Of a DNA stretch of 64,000 nt, positions 38,332-47,757 are shown piece by piece (position 1 is the first letter of the stretch; every line of letters begins with the position of its first letter). The notes under the pieces are model-generated. The model searched no databases and had not been told where the DNA came from. It saw only the letters and a list, made by a program, of their open reading frames with translations. This stretch comes from Laspinema sp963821735 (GTDB lineage: Bacteria > Cyanobacteriota > Cyanobacteriia > Cyanobacteriales > Laspinemataceae): contig CAWGFK010000070.1 in the NCBI GenBank assembly GCA_963821735.1, forward strand, positions 124,001 to 188,000. The letters are read 5' to 3'. Both the position numbers and the translations under genes were made by a program.

Positions 38332-39399
38332 CTATTCACTCAAGTGAGGCTTACGGGCGGTCCAATATTTACTCATGAAATGGGTTTCAATTTCAACATC
38401 CTTGAACCCGGCTGTTTCTAATCGCTCGACTAAATCATCTTGAATATAATGCCGGTAGTAAGGTTCATGAAACATCTGAGGAAAGTTCTCCATCACCTCT
38501 TTCAATTCAGGAGAATCACTCACTTGAATCGAATCACAAAGGGTTAAACTTCCCCCCGGTTGCAGAACCCGAAAACATTCATTAATCACTGTTTGCCTAG
38601 TGTTCGCTGGAAGTTCATGGAATAGAAAAACGCTAGTTACGGCATGAAAATAATTATCCCGATAGGGCAACTCCTCTGCATTCGCCTGGGAGAGTTGGGG
38701 TAATTCACCTGGAATTTGAGACAGGATTTCATTCGCTTTTCGCAAATAAGCTGGGGATAAATCGATGCCAAAAAGCGCCGCTTTCGGGAGCATTCCTCGG
38801 AGGAATTTCAGGGTGCGCCCGGTGCCACAGGCCACATCTAAAATGCGGAGTTGATTTTGAGGAATGGTAGGCCAAGTATTGAGCGATCGCTTTAAAGGGG
38901 CTAAAATTCTTCGCCGCATGGCATCGGCAGACCCATTAAATAACAATTCTACCTGTAAATCATATAAGTTCGCTGAATTGTCACTTAAGTACCCATCGGT
39001 TTGGTGATGAAAGTTTTGCAGATAGTAGGCCGGATAGCTGCTGGTATCGATGTCCGAGGGAAATTCCTGATTTTTGTTTTGTAGCGATCGCATCCAGACT
39101 GTGGGCATATCTAAACAGAGCAACGGATACTGGCGTAAAAAATCTTCCCAGGGATGATCAAAAAGCAGATCCGTCGGATAGATCCCCTGTTCTGCATCAT
39201 TCCAGTCGGTTTCAATCAGGCGATCGAGTCGTTCTCGAATCAGCATTAACAGCTTCGGGGAAATGGGATTCGTCTTAGATTCGCGGGGGGGTGCGAAGGT
39301 TTTGAGTAACTGGGTGCTGATAGATTTATGAGCCAGACTAAAATAGGTTTTGCTGTTTTGAACCGTTTGGTAGGCTACTTTAGTGAGATAATCCGTCAT
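38332..39399 (-). CDS. Class I SAM-dependent methyltransferase
   Basis: A protein of 355 residues. The methyltransferase core is in the C-terminal half: motif I LRILDVACGTGRTLKFL, the acidic motif II end FGIDLSPAYLRKA, and VFLFHELPANTRQTVINECF further on. The N-terminal 150 residues (TKVAYQTVQNSKTYFSLAHK) are typical of a cyanobacterial subgroup. The substrate is not predictable from the sequence; small-molecule or quinone-type substrates are usual for this fold. The gene stands alone. Confidence 0.85.
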   Translation of the reverse strand: MTDYLTKVAYQTVQNSKTYFSLAHKSISTQLLKTFAPPRESKTNPISPKLLMLIRERLDRLIETDWNDAEQGIYPTDLLFDHPWEDFLRQYPLLCLDMPTVWMRSLQNKNQEFPSDIDTSSYPAYYLQNFHHQTDGYLSDNSANLYDLQVELLFNGSADAMRRRILAPLKRSLNTWPTIPQNQLRILDVACGTGRTLKFLRGMLPKAALFGIDLSPAYLRKANEILSQIPGELPQLSQANAEELPYRDNYFHAVTSVFLFHELPANTRQTVINECFRVLQPGGSLTLCDSIQVSDSPELKEVMENFPQMFHEPYYRHYIQDDLVERLETAGFKDVEIETHFMSKYWTARKPHLSE

Positions 39400-39489
39400 G
39401 GTAGGGGTGAATCAATGCGATCGATGATGTTTTAATATAAATAATTGTAACGAAAACCCCAGTCAACCCGCTTTTTTTCAGTGGCGTCA

Positions 39490-39523
39490 CCAAAAAGGGC
39501 CACCCGGTAACCGGGTGGCCCTT
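39490..39523 (-). terminator. Rho-independent terminator of glnA
   Basis: A perfect 13-base-pair stem (AAGGGCCACCCGG / CCGGGTGGCCCTT) with a 3-base loop, followed on the minus strand by TTTTTGG. It lies 38 bases after the glnA stop. Confidence 0.9.
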
Positions 39524-39560
39524 ATCTAATTAATTCGCCAAGGGTATGTAACCCCAGGGA

Positions 39561-40982
39561 TTAACAATCGTAGTAGAGCGCAAACTCATAAGGGTGAGGA
39601 CGCAAACGCATCGGGTTCACTTCATTGTCAAGTTTGTACTCAATCCAGTTGGTGATGAAATCTTCCGTAAACACACCGCCAGCGGTCAGGAACTCATGAT
39701 CCGCTTCCAGGGCCTTGAGTGCATCCAACAGAGAGCCAGGAGTAGAGGGGACCTTAGCCAACTCTTCCGGGCTGAAGTCATAGATATCCACATCCAAAGG
39801 ATCACCGGGATCAATTTGATTCTTAATCCCATCAATACCAGCGCAGAGCATCGCCGCAAACGCTAAGTAAGGGTTACAGGTGGCATCAGGACAACGGAAC
39901 TCCATGCGTTTCGCCTTTGGATTCGGTCCAGAAAGGGGAATCCGGATCGAGGCAGAACGGTTACCTTGGGAATAAGCCAAGTTCACCGGGGCTTCAAAAC
40001 CAGGAACCAACCGCTTGTAAGAGTTGGTAGTGGGGTTAGTAATGGCTAACAAAGCTGGTGCGTGCTTGAGCAAACCGCCAATGTAATACAGGGCACTCTT
40101 GCTCAAATTCGCATACTCATTTCCAGCGAAGGTGGGTTGACCATTTTGCCAGATGGACTGGTGGGTGTGCATCCCCGAGCCGTTATCGTTAAATAAAGGC
40201 TTCGGCATAAACGTCACCGTCTTGCCATATTTCTTAGCAACGTTTTTGATGACATACTTGTAGGTCATCAAATAGTCAGCCGCTTGCACCAAGGGAGCAA
40301 AGCGAATCCCCAGTTCATTTTGTCCGCCGGTGGCGACTTCATGGTGATGCTTTTCAATGGGGACACCGCAATCCGCCATTGTCAGCAGCATTTCGGTCCG
40401 CATATCTTGGAGGGTATCCGTTGGCGCAACGGGGAAATACCCTTCCTTGTAACGGGGTTTATAGCCGAGGTTGCCGCCAGCTTCTTGCTTACCGGAGTTC
40501 CAGCGTCCTTCCACGGAATCAACGTAGTAATAGCCGGTGTTTTCAGTTTGATCGAAGCGAACGTCATCAAACACAAAGAATTCAGCTTCAGGGCCGATGA
40601 AGGCCATATCGCCCAACCCGGTTGCAATCAGATAGTCCAAGGATTTTTGAGCGATGGTGCGGGGGTCGCGGCTGTACCATTCGCCGGTGCGGGGTTCCTT
40701 GATGCTGCAAATCATGCTGAGAGTTTTCTCAGACATGAAGGGGTCGATCCAAGCCGTTGTGGGGTCGGGGACCATCGACATATCCGATTCATTGATGGCT
40801 TTCCAACCCCGGATGCTGGAACCATCGAAGGCGACGCCTTCATCGAAGGCACTTTCGTCAATCAAGTCGCGATAGAACGAGCAGTGCTGCCAGATTCCTG
40901 GCGTATCGATGAACTTGAGATCGATGATCTTGATGTCTTGCTCGCGGATATAATTTAAAACTTCTTGTGGAGTCTGGAACAT
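39561..40982 (-). CDS. glnA: Glutamine synthetase type I
   Basis: A protein of 473 residues, the standard dodecameric GSI length. It makes glutamine from glutamate, ammonium and ATP, the entry of nitrogen into the GS-GOGAT cycle. Characteristic sequences: DGSSIRGWKAINESDM, the metal-site region IGPEAEFFVFD, VPIEKHHHEVATGGQNELGI, PKPLFNDNGSGMHTHQSIW, and NRSASIRIPLSGPNPKAKR. The last has the usual Arg residues of the active site. It is monocistronic between an NtcA promoter about 400 bases upstream and a strong terminator. Confidence 0.97.
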   Translation of the reverse strand: MFQTPQEVLNYIREQDIKIIDLKFIDTPGIWQHCSFYRDLIDESAFDEGVAFDGSSIRGWKAINESDMSMVPDPTTAWIDPFMSEKTLSMICSIKEPRTGEWYSRDPRTIAQKSLDYLIATGLGDMAFIGPEAEFFVFDDVRFDQTENTGYYYVDSVEGRWNSGKQEAGGNLGYKPRYKEGYFPVAPTDTLQDMRTEMLLTMADCGVPIEKHHHEVATGGQNELGIRFAPLVQAADYLMTYKYVIKNVAKKYGKTVTFMPKPLFNDNGSGMHTHQSIWQNGQPTFAGNEYANLSKSALYYIGGLLKHAPALLAITNPTTNSYKRLVPGFEAPVNLAYSQGNRSASIRIPLSGPNPKAKRMEFRCPDATCNPYLAFAAMLCAGIDGIKNQIDPGDPLDVDIYDFSPEELAKVPSTPGSLLDALKALEADHEFLTAGGVFTEDFITNWIEYKLDNEVNPMRLRPHPYEFALYYDC

Positions 40983-41377
40983 TAATATCTCCTCTGTTCT
41001 GGGTTAGGGTCAATCGACGTCAGGGAACGAGCGTGCCGACAAGGGGCAGGATGTCAAAGCGGTTTGGGTACGAACCTAGATCTAGCCGGATCTCTTTCCG
41101 GGTCAGGTTTAGTGGGAAGAGAGGCATTCGGGGTGCGCCCGCGAACTTCGAGGATTCAGATCTATCGGTCTATTTTCGATGGCAAAGTCGGTGCCGATCG
41201 CCAGGAACAATGCAGGGTCAATACATTGCAAAATTCCCCTCTGTCGCTTGAGTTGATAGCGCATCTGCTCCCTTGTTTTATGGCGTTGGCGATCGCGGAT
41301 TAGCAAGGTGCAGATCCGCCGGTGTGCAGCACCATCGCTCGTCAGGCTCCAAGATTCAGTTGCGTTATCTCTGAATC

Positions 41378-41419
41378 ATCCTAGGGATTGACTTAGGGAC
41401 TTTTTGTATCAATTGATAC
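41378..41419 (-). promoter_or_regulatory. NtcA-activated class II promoter of glnA
   Basis: On the minus strand the perfect palindrome GTATCAATTGATAC (GTA-N8-TAC, 41406-41419) is followed after exactly 22 bases by TAGGAT, a TAN3T -10 box (41378-41383). This is the full class II NtcA consensus, GTAN8TAC-N22-TAN3T. Transcription would start near 41371 and leave a leader of about 390 bases before the glnA ATG. NtcA activates glnA under nitrogen shortage. Confidence 0.88.
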
Positions 41420-41511
41420 AAAAATCAGTTTCCTGAGTATTCTGGACAACTCTGGTTGGATTTAAGCACAATTCTGAGTAACGACGAATAGAGAAAATAT
41501 TAAGGATTTAA

Positions 41512-41786
41512 GGGGGAGATGGGGAGGATGGGGGAGATAGGGGAGATGGGGAGGATGTTTGTAGTAACGACTTGAGTCGTTGCTTTCGTGTCATGGCGTG
41601 ATGCCATGACACGCACACTGAGCGCCTTAAGCACCTGTTTAGGCACTGGAGCGATCGCCTCCAAAGGGGCGCGTTACTTGGCATCCGCCAAGTAACGCGG
41701 TAACGACTGAAGTCGTTACTATAAACATCTACCCCATCCTCCCCATCCTCCCCCATCTCCCCCATCCTCCCCATCTCCCCCACCCC
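41512..41786. repeat. Nested palindrome cluster between glnA and apcF
   Basis: Outer arms are GGGGGAGATGGGGAGG-type repeats on the left and CCCCATCTCCCCC-type on the right. Inside these are ACGACT(T/G)(G/A)AGTCGTT units at both ends (about 41561 and 41702). In the centre are two separate perfect hairpins: 41587-41613 (CGTGTCATGGC arms, 5-base loop) and 41670-41699 (CGCGTTACTTGGC arms, 4-base loop). An open frame on the minus strand here is only the product of the simple repeats. Confidence 0.85.
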
Positions 41787-42048
41787 GATCGCCTTTCTAT
41801 CGAGTGTACGTTCGATAGTCTGTTCCTGGGTATCGCTTTGTAGTAGACTACAAACGTTCGAGCATCTGACATCCGAAGGGAAGCAAAGGCCAGTTTGCCT
41901 CACTCCCTCCTAAGTATTCTTGCTCATTAAAGTAGTAACAATACTCGGCGATCGGTCCTGTTGTTGCCCGAATCTGGATAACGCACAACACTCTCATTGA
42001 CACAAGAGTGGTAAACCATCTGTTGACACTGTTAGGAGAAGAAATTTA

Positions 42049-42558
42049 ATGCGCGACGCAATCACAAGCCTGATAAAAAACTATGACGTCACAGGTCGCT
42101 ATCTCGATCGCGACGCCATTGATAACCTGAAGTCCTATTTTCAAACCGGGACTGTCCGGGTACAAGCGGCTGGAATTATTAATGCCAATGCAGCGGCATT
42201 GGTGAAACAAGCCGGACTCCGTTTATTTGCGGATTTACCAGAGTTGATTCGTCCCGGTGGAAATGCTTATACGACCCGTCGCTATGCGGCCTGCCTGCGG
42301 GATATGGACTATTATCTGCGGTATGCCAGCTATGCCTTAGTTGCAGGAAACACCGACGTTCTCGATGAACGAGTTCTGCAAGGATTGCGGGAAACTTACA
42401 ATTCTTTAGGCGTTCCCATTGGACCGACCGTAGTTGGGATTCAAATCCTCAAAGAAATGGTCAGAGAAAAGGTCACCGAAGCTGGGATTCAACCGGGTGA
42501 TTGGTTAGATCAACCCTTTGATCATATTAGTCGCGAGTTAAGCGAACGCGACATCTAG
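42049..42558 (+). CDS. apcF: Allophycocyanin beta-18 subunit ApcF
   Basis: A protein of 169 residues with the phycobilisome globin-like fold. The sequence MRDAITSLIKNYDVTGRYLD matches ApcF rather than ApcB. The phycocyanobilin-binding Cys is Cys82 in RRYAACLRDMDYYLRYASYA, and the methylated-Asn position is in GGNAYTT (Asn72). ApcF replaces one ApcB in the core next to ApcE and helps pass energy to photosystem II. GGAGAAG lies about 10 bases before the ATG. The gene stands alone with its own terminator. Confidence 0.94.
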   Translation: MRDAITSLIKNYDVTGRYLDRDAIDNLKSYFQTGTVRVQAAGIINANAAALVKQAGLRLFADLPELIRPGGNAYTTRRYAACLRDMDYYLRYASYALVAGNTDVLDERVLQGLRETYNSLGVPIGPTVVGIQILKEMVREKVTEAGIQPGDWLDQPFDHISRELSERDI

Positions 42559-42593
42559 TCGTCAGACTTTAAAACCGAATTTTGAATCTCGGG

Positions 42594-42623
42594 AAGTCCG
42601 CATTGGCGGACTTTATATTTTTT
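42594..42623 (+). terminator. Terminator of apcF
   Basis: An 8-base-pair stem AAGTCCGC / GCGGACTT with loop ATTG, followed by TATATTTTTT, 35 bases after the apcF stop. Confidence 0.88.
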
Positions 42624-42833
42624 GGGGGAGAGGGGTCTTAATTAACCCTTTAATTTTTCCCTGATTAGCTTGATAAAAGGTGAATCAGGGAAATCCCCAA
42701 TCCGGGTGAGTAACCCACTTGCTGAATTTTATATCCTCACACTACGGTAGAGACGAGAAATGGAGCGTTTCTACATCTTTTTTTGATTTAAGGTTATGTC
42801 CACCGGATTTTGGATGACTTGTTATCCCTTTTT

Positions 42834-43031
42834 TTAAAAAGCAGCCAGGTCGCCCCAGACCTGACAACGGTGAAGCAGGTTTTTAATCCGCGATCGCTCT
42901 AAAAATTGACTGGCGATCGCTTCTACCTTGCCATTGGGATAAACAATATAAATGCTATCTCCACTCAGAACCGCTAATGGATTTTCTGAGGGGTTGAAGG
43001 AATCACGGTCGGTCGCTTGTAAGAAGGCCAT
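42834..43031 (-). CDS. Small hypothetical protein, 65 residues
   Basis: MAFLQATDRDSFNPSENPLA, then an extended-strand stretch (VLSGDSIYIVYPNGKVEAIA) and a helix ending GDLAAF. The alternation of strands and helix and the lack of overlap with other genes favour a real small protein. I do not recognise the family. The ribosome-binding site is weak (CAGGT). Confidence 0.45.
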   Translation of the reverse strand: MAFLQATDRDSFNPSENPLAVLSGDSIYIVYPNGKVEAIASQFLERSRIKNLLHRCQVWGDLAAF

Positions 43032-43381
43032 ACCTGAATTTGCCTAGAACGTCAATATGGGTTCTGAAATTGTTGCCTATCTCAATCATCAAGCCATTTC
43101 TATATTTGCTAAGTGATCCTACTTAGTTCATGAGGCGATCGCAAACATCGACAAAGGCGATCGCGATCGTTTCTAAAATGGACAATATCTGATATAGACG
43201 TAAAAAGTTCCCTGATTCCTGAACTCAAAGAGGATTACCCCAGTCCTGAAAATGCCACACCCTTTTCAGGGTATGACCTTCTGGTATAAGGCCCAGATGC
43301 CTAGGATGATTTTAAAAACGGATTTCGTGATGTTATGAAAGCTGCAAGGGGATTTTCAGTCTAAGAGGTAGATTTAAATCA
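43032..43381. other. Intergenic stretch, nothing recognised
   Basis: HIP1-type sites near 43135-43170 and a weak inverted repeat near 43255 (CACACCCTTTTCAGGG). No gene is seen. Confidence 0.4.
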
Positions 43382-43885
43382 TTAATAAGTATTGTGGTCC
43401 CCAAGTACACTCCAGGGCGTGAGAGTTTCCACCTGCGCCAATTGGGTTTCTGGGACAGTTTGAACCGCGACTAAGGGAATGAGTCCACAGAGAAAAGAGG
43501 TCAAGACCACCAGGGAAACGGTTAGAAATCGATTCGGGCGATCGCCTGGAAAATCATTCCAATGGCGTTGATTTCCTGAATTTTCTCCCGTTAAATTGCA
43601 CTCATTTAGTAATAATTCCAGAGATGGATGCTCGGTGGAACCCGGGATTTCTCTAGGTAAAACCGAGACGGTGACTTCAGTTTTCGCGATCGCCACCGCT
43701 GCACGTTCCTTTAATTGCTGCAAGGCTTCAAAAATTTCGCGATCGCTATAAGGACGGTCCCGATATTCCGACGTCCAGGCTTTAAAATCTTGCAAATCCA
43801 CCTTAACTGGGGATTCTCCGCTGCCTCTGCGCTGAATCCAGCCATACAACAAATTGGCGCAGGGGTTGAGTTTTGCTTCTAACAT
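43382..43885 (-). CDS. Hypothetical single-pass membrane protein
   Basis: A protein of 167 residues. The cytoplasmic N-terminal two thirds (MLEAKLNPCANLLYGWIQRR, then VDLQDFKAWTSEYRDRPYSD and REIFEALQQLKERAAVAI) looks like a winged-helix fold. It is followed by one membrane segment (FLTVSLVVLTSFLCGLIPLV) and a short exported tail ending in DHNTY. GGAGAGGCACTC precedes the ATG. Function unknown. The helix-turn-helix-like start with a membrane anchor suggests a membrane-bound regulator, but this is inference. Confidence 0.65.
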   Translation of the reverse strand: MLEAKLNPCANLLYGWIQRRGSGESPVKVDLQDFKAWTSEYRDRPYSDREIFEALQQLKERAAVAIAKTEVTVSVLPREIPGSTEHPSLELLLNECNLTGENSGNQRHWNDFPGDRPNRFLTVSLVVLTSFLCGLIPLVAVQTVPETQLAQVETLTPWSVLGDHNTY

Positions 43886-44364
43886 GAGTGCCTCTCCACT
43901 GTAAATTCAACTGCGGATCCAAGCTAATTCCTCGTCTTAATCACACTTCCTAACCCGATTTAATCGCACCTCGTCTCTCCAGACTTAAGGGATCAAGAGT
44001 GGGATGAAGAACATGGGTCTTTTTTCTTGGATTTCTCCTTAATGGTAACATTGGTTACAGTTCAGTCAAGAATTGTGTGCATGATTTTTCGTAAAAAAAT
44101 ATGAAGCATTCAGCTTTGACCGCTTCTATAGCGCTTTTGCAGAATGCCCCCTCCCAGGTCCCTCTGTTTAAATGAAAAGTTCGGGAAGGATGCAAAACTT
44201 TCAATTGTCATGAATCCTTAACAAATTACAAGAGTTAATAATTCAGAATTGATAAAAATTTATCCCGCTTAATCCAGTGCCTTAAACATGGTTCACTGAT
44301 AAAAGAATCAGAGGAGAAGGCTAAAGAATTTGCTAGACATCTCCTCCTAACTGAGATCGGTCTG
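43886..44364. other. Intergenic stretch, nothing recognised
   Basis: No frame, RNA gene or known repeat seen. AT-rich around 44190-44280. Confidence 0.4.
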
Positions 44365-44650
44365 TGTCCTTTCGCGCCTCTGCTTTGTTCTGGCTTTGGC
44401 TATTTATGTCCCGGCTCAGGGTCTTGATGTTGTCCATTCTGGCCAGCTTCGATGGGTTGACCCTCATTGGTTTCGGGGGAATAGCTATTTTCGTCTGGGT
44501 CTTGAGTGGGTTCGCTGTGTTCTTGCCCAAGGTTTGCGCTTCCTTCGACCCGTTGTTTTTACTTCTAATTCTGACCCTGACCCGGCTATGGCTTCTCGCT
44601 CTGAGTATGGGCTTCGCTCTCAATGGCTTGAGTTTCCAGGTCGGCTCTTT
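44365..44650 (+). mobile_element. Transposase C-terminal remnant, copy 1
   Basis: The plus strand reads LALAIYVPAQGLDVVHSGQL and then WFRGNSYFRLGLEWVRCVLA, ending NSDPDPAMASRSE, without a start codon or catalytic core. It resembles the C-terminal region of cyanobacterial IS4/IS701-type DDE transposases, where a hydrophobic helix is followed by DPEPAMASR-like residues. A 121-base stretch (44468-44588) recurs almost unchanged at 46736-46857. Confidence 0.5.
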
Positions 44651-44694
44651 TTCTTACTCCCCTGAGTGATCTTTTGTCAGTCAATCAGGGCATT

Positions 44695-46144
44695 TCATCT
44701 CAAACCCAATGGGTTGCATATCTTCAAATTGAATAGGCAAAAGCGAGGAATGATTGGATTACCATCAACACTGAAATTGACCATATCTGTCAGATTCGGC
44801 AACTGGGCTATATCTTTAATTTCATTGTTACTAAGGTGAAGGTGTTTCAACTGTGTCAAACTGGCTAAAGGGGCTACGTCTTTTATTTCATTGTTACTAA
44901 GCTGAAGAAATGTCAACTGTGTCAGATTGGCTAACGGGGCTACGTCTTTAATTTGATTGTCACTAAGCTGAAGAGATGTCAACTCGGTCAAACTGGCTAA
45001 AGGGGCTACGTCTTTTATTTCATTGTTACTAAGCTGAAGAAATGTCAACTGGGTCAAACTGGCTAAAGGGGCTACGTCTTTTATTTCATTGTCACTAAGC
45101 TGAAGACTTTTCAACTGTGTCAAACTGGCTAAAGGGGCTACGTCTTTTATTTCGTTGTAACGGAGGTTAAGGTCTTCTGTCAGATTGGTCAAACTGGCTA
45201 AAGGGGCTACGTATTTTATTTCATTGTCACTAAGGTTAAGAACTGTCAACTGTGTCAGATTGGCTAACGGGGCTATGTCTTTAATTTGATTTTGATAAAG
45301 CTCAAGAGATGTCAGATTGGTTAGACTTAATAACGGGGCTAAATTGACAATTTGATTGTTACCAATGTTGAAGCTCTATCATCTTGGTGAGACCTTTTAA
45401 AGGGGCTAAGTCTTCAATTTCATTACTACTGAGATAAAGCTGTGTTAGCTTGGTCATACTTACTAACGAAGCCACGTCTTTAATTTGATTCTCATTAAGC
45501 CAAAGCGATTTCAAATTAGTCAGATTCGCTAATGGGGCTAGGTCTTCAATTTGATTGCCACTAAGATGAAGCTGTGTCAGTTTGGTCAGACTAGCGAAGG
45601 ATGCCACCTCTCCAATTTTATTTTTATCGAGCCAAAGCACTTCCAAGTTAGTCAAATTCGTTAATGGCGCTACGTCTTCAATTTGATTGTCACGGATAGC
45701 AAGGAATTTCAGATTAGTCAAATTGGCTAACGAGGCTATATCTTCAATTTTATTATTATTCAGGTTAAGCCATTCCAAGTCTGGTCAGACCCGCTAACGG
45801 GGCGATATCTTCAATTTTCATTGATAACTAAGGTCAGAGCCATTCCAAGTTGGTCAGACCCGCTAACGGGGCTATGTCTTTAATTTCATCGCCTCTGATA
45901 CGGAGTTCTGTCAGTTTGCTGAGGCACTCTTCTACCCATCGCACTCTTGAGTTTCCGCTTCCTTTAATAGCACTTCCACCGTATGCTTTGCATCGGGACT
46001 CAAGCTCTCTTGGTTTTGACACCACTCAATAAAAGTTTCAAACGTTGGAAAAGTTTTTGACAAATCTGGTTGAGGTAAGTCACTTTTGCCACAAGCTGTT
46101 GTCATCAGAAGCGACAGCAAGCCAAAGGTAAGTATTTTCTTCAT
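44695..46144 (-). pseudogene. Leucine-rich-repeat lipoprotein, frame broken several times
   Basis: It starts at 46144 with a lipoprotein signal (MKKILTFGLLSLLMTTACGK; lipobox TTAC). After about 70 residues come roughly 16-18 internalin-type repeats of 22 residues (LTQLTFLQLSNNEIKDVAPL and variants). The frame changes near 45925, 45852, 45835, 45787 and 45372, each explained by about one extra or missing base. For example, near 45372 the sequence reads IELQHW and a stop where the adjacent frame continues NIGNNQIVNLAPLLSLTNL. The last part (45360-44695) is open. The 66-base DNA repeats between 44820 and 45250 are almost identical, which favours slippage and also assembly trouble. Surface binding is the usual role of such proteins. 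Confidence 0.7.
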
Positions 46145-46156
46145 ATTTCTGTTATT

Positions 46157-46610
46157 TTAACCTCGGAAATTTGAGAAATTTGCGAATGAAACCATGGTTA
46201 ATCCAGGTAGTTCTAACTGTGGGGTTAAGCCGACCTCTTCAATCTGTTGAAAAATCCGAACGGCAGTGGGGTTGATGTTAGCCAACCGCTGACCAATTTC
46301 AGGATTGGTAAATTGAGATTGCAGACCCCAGATAATGGCGGTGGGGACGGTGAGTTGGCTCATGTACAGAGATAGATCGAAGCAGAGATCGCCTTGGACA
46401 AAGGAAAAGGCTGCATATTCGCTATTGGGTTGTTTGGCAGATTCTAGGTAGGCTTCAACGATTTCTCTCATCTATGCGGTTGGGTCGGGAAAATTGGCGA
46501 ATTTCTAAGAAGTGACGAATTCCCGACGGGTTGGTGATGCCGACATTATAGAAGAAGCGATCGAGTATTGGGTTTTTCACCACTTGGACGAAAAAAATGA
46601 ATTCCCAAGT
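46157..46610 (-). pseudogene. Alpha/beta hydrolase remnant
   Basis: The distal part reads FFVQVVKNPILDRFFYNVGI, then TNPSGIRHFLEIRQFSRPNR. One frame change near 46470 leads to REIVEAYLESAKQPNSEYAA and MSQLTVPTAIIWGLQSQF. This is the middle and C-terminal part of a cyanobacterial alpha/beta hydrolase. The nucleophile region and N-terminus are absent, so this is a fragment, not just a frameshifted gene. Confidence 0.65.
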
Positions 46611-46735
46611 GTTCGTAATTGTCAGTTTAATAGTAGCAGATTCTGGATCGAGCCGTCAGATCTCAATGGTTGTTGGTTATTCGGTTCAAACAACTAATAA
46701 CCAATAACTAATGTAAATTTAAATAAATTTTTCCG

Positions 46736-46857
46736 TGGTTTCGGGGGAATAGCTATTTTCGTCTGGGTCTTGAGTGGGTTCGCTCTGCTCTTGCCCAAGG
46801 TTTGCGCTTCATTCGACAAGTTGTTTTTACTTTTAATTCTGACCCTGACCCGGCTAT
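46736..46857 (+). mobile_element. Transposase C-terminal remnant, copy 2
   Basis: Nearly identical in DNA to 44468-44588. Translated: WFRGNSYFRLGLEWVRSALA, QGLRFIRQVVFTFNSDPDPA. It lies 2.2 kb away in direct orientation, so the two copies bracket the leucine-rich-repeat and hydrolase remnants. Confidence 0.5.
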
Positions 46858-46913
46858 ACCAAGGGCAGCGAGGCACCTGTTAGACTGGAACGGTAAAAAA
46901 ATTGGTACTCAGT

Positions 46914-47757
46914 ATGGTGAAGTCTACAGTTGCGCTTCTGGTCACGATGTTAGGCACTGTAGTGATGGGATTGCCTGCATATCGCCCAACCCGAACTAGA
47001 GTTCAACTCCCAAACCCCCTCCTTCGAGGATAGTCTTTCCCTGGGCAATATTCGCGTTCAAGTGAATTATGAAGCCAGTGAAACTCTGTTTGAAAGTGAT
47101 GTTAATTACATTCTGTATTATCAAGACCAAGCCCAACTTCAAGAGCAACGCTCAGAATTCATGCTCGGTAAAATCTGGCTCCAGGATTTAACGGGTGATG
47201 ACAATGCCGAGGTAATTGTTGAAACCTACAGCGGTGGTGCTCACTGCTGTACCAGCCACGAAGTCTACACCTGGACAGGGGAAGAGTTTGAAGAAATCGA
47301 CTTCGGCTATAGGGATGGAAATGGCGGCGAGTTTCAAGATTTGGATAACGATGAAGTCTTTGAATACTTAACTTTTGACGGGGCATTTTTATATGCCTTT
47401 AGTTCCTACGCAGGATCATTTCCTCCCTCTCAAATCCTCCGCATTGGTAATAATGGCTTGGAGGATGTCACCCGTGAATATCCTGAGCGATTGCGGGGTA
47501 CGGCATGGCAAATGTATCAAAGCATTCAAAGCCGAGACTATGAATTGAATGGAATTTTAGCCGGTTATGTTGCTCAAAAAATGCTTTTAGGGGAATTTGA
47601 GGAAGGCTGGGAATTCATGTTAGCCCGCTCCGATCGCACCTCAGATCAGGGTCTCGATATCCGTAACAGCAAAGGCGAAGTGATCGGTCAATATCCCGAT
47701 TTTCCCACCGCATTACGGGCCTTTTTAACAGAGAACGGGTATTTTTTATCCCCGTAG
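46914..47757 (+). CDS. Secreted protein of unknown function, one frameshift
   Basis: The ATG at 46914 begins a good signal peptide (MVKSTVALLVTMLGTVVMGL then PAY). In that frame a stop follows at 47030, but the rest of the gene (QPELEFNSQTPSFEDS onward) is in the next frame. One extra C near 46982 explains this; without it the cleavage site reads PAYAQPE. The mature part is about 255 residues and has an FG-GAP-like stretch (WLQDLTGDDNAEVIVETYSG, GAHCCTSHEVYTW). The C-terminus is helical (DFPTALRAFLTENGYF). The full length would be 280 residues. I know similar unnamed cyanobacterial exported proteins but no function. Confidence 0.65.

Noticed and set aside
40983..41371. Glutamine riboswitch in the glnA leader
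   Set aside because: I looked for the conserved glnA RNA motif and found no match by eye. A covariance search would be needed to exclude it fully.
41508..41903. Reverse-strand frame of 131 codons
   Set aside because: It crosses simple repeats and hairpins. The protein is low-complexity (GEMGRMGEMGEDGEDG) with no start signal.
44333..44669. Overlapping frames on both strands with a hydrophobic product
   Set aside because: The frame that looks like protein is the transposase tail. The hydrophobic frame is its +1 shadow.
44820..45250. Regular 66-base repeats as a possible CRISPR or minisatellite
   Set aside because: The period equals 22 codons and the reading frame gives canonical leucine-rich repeats.
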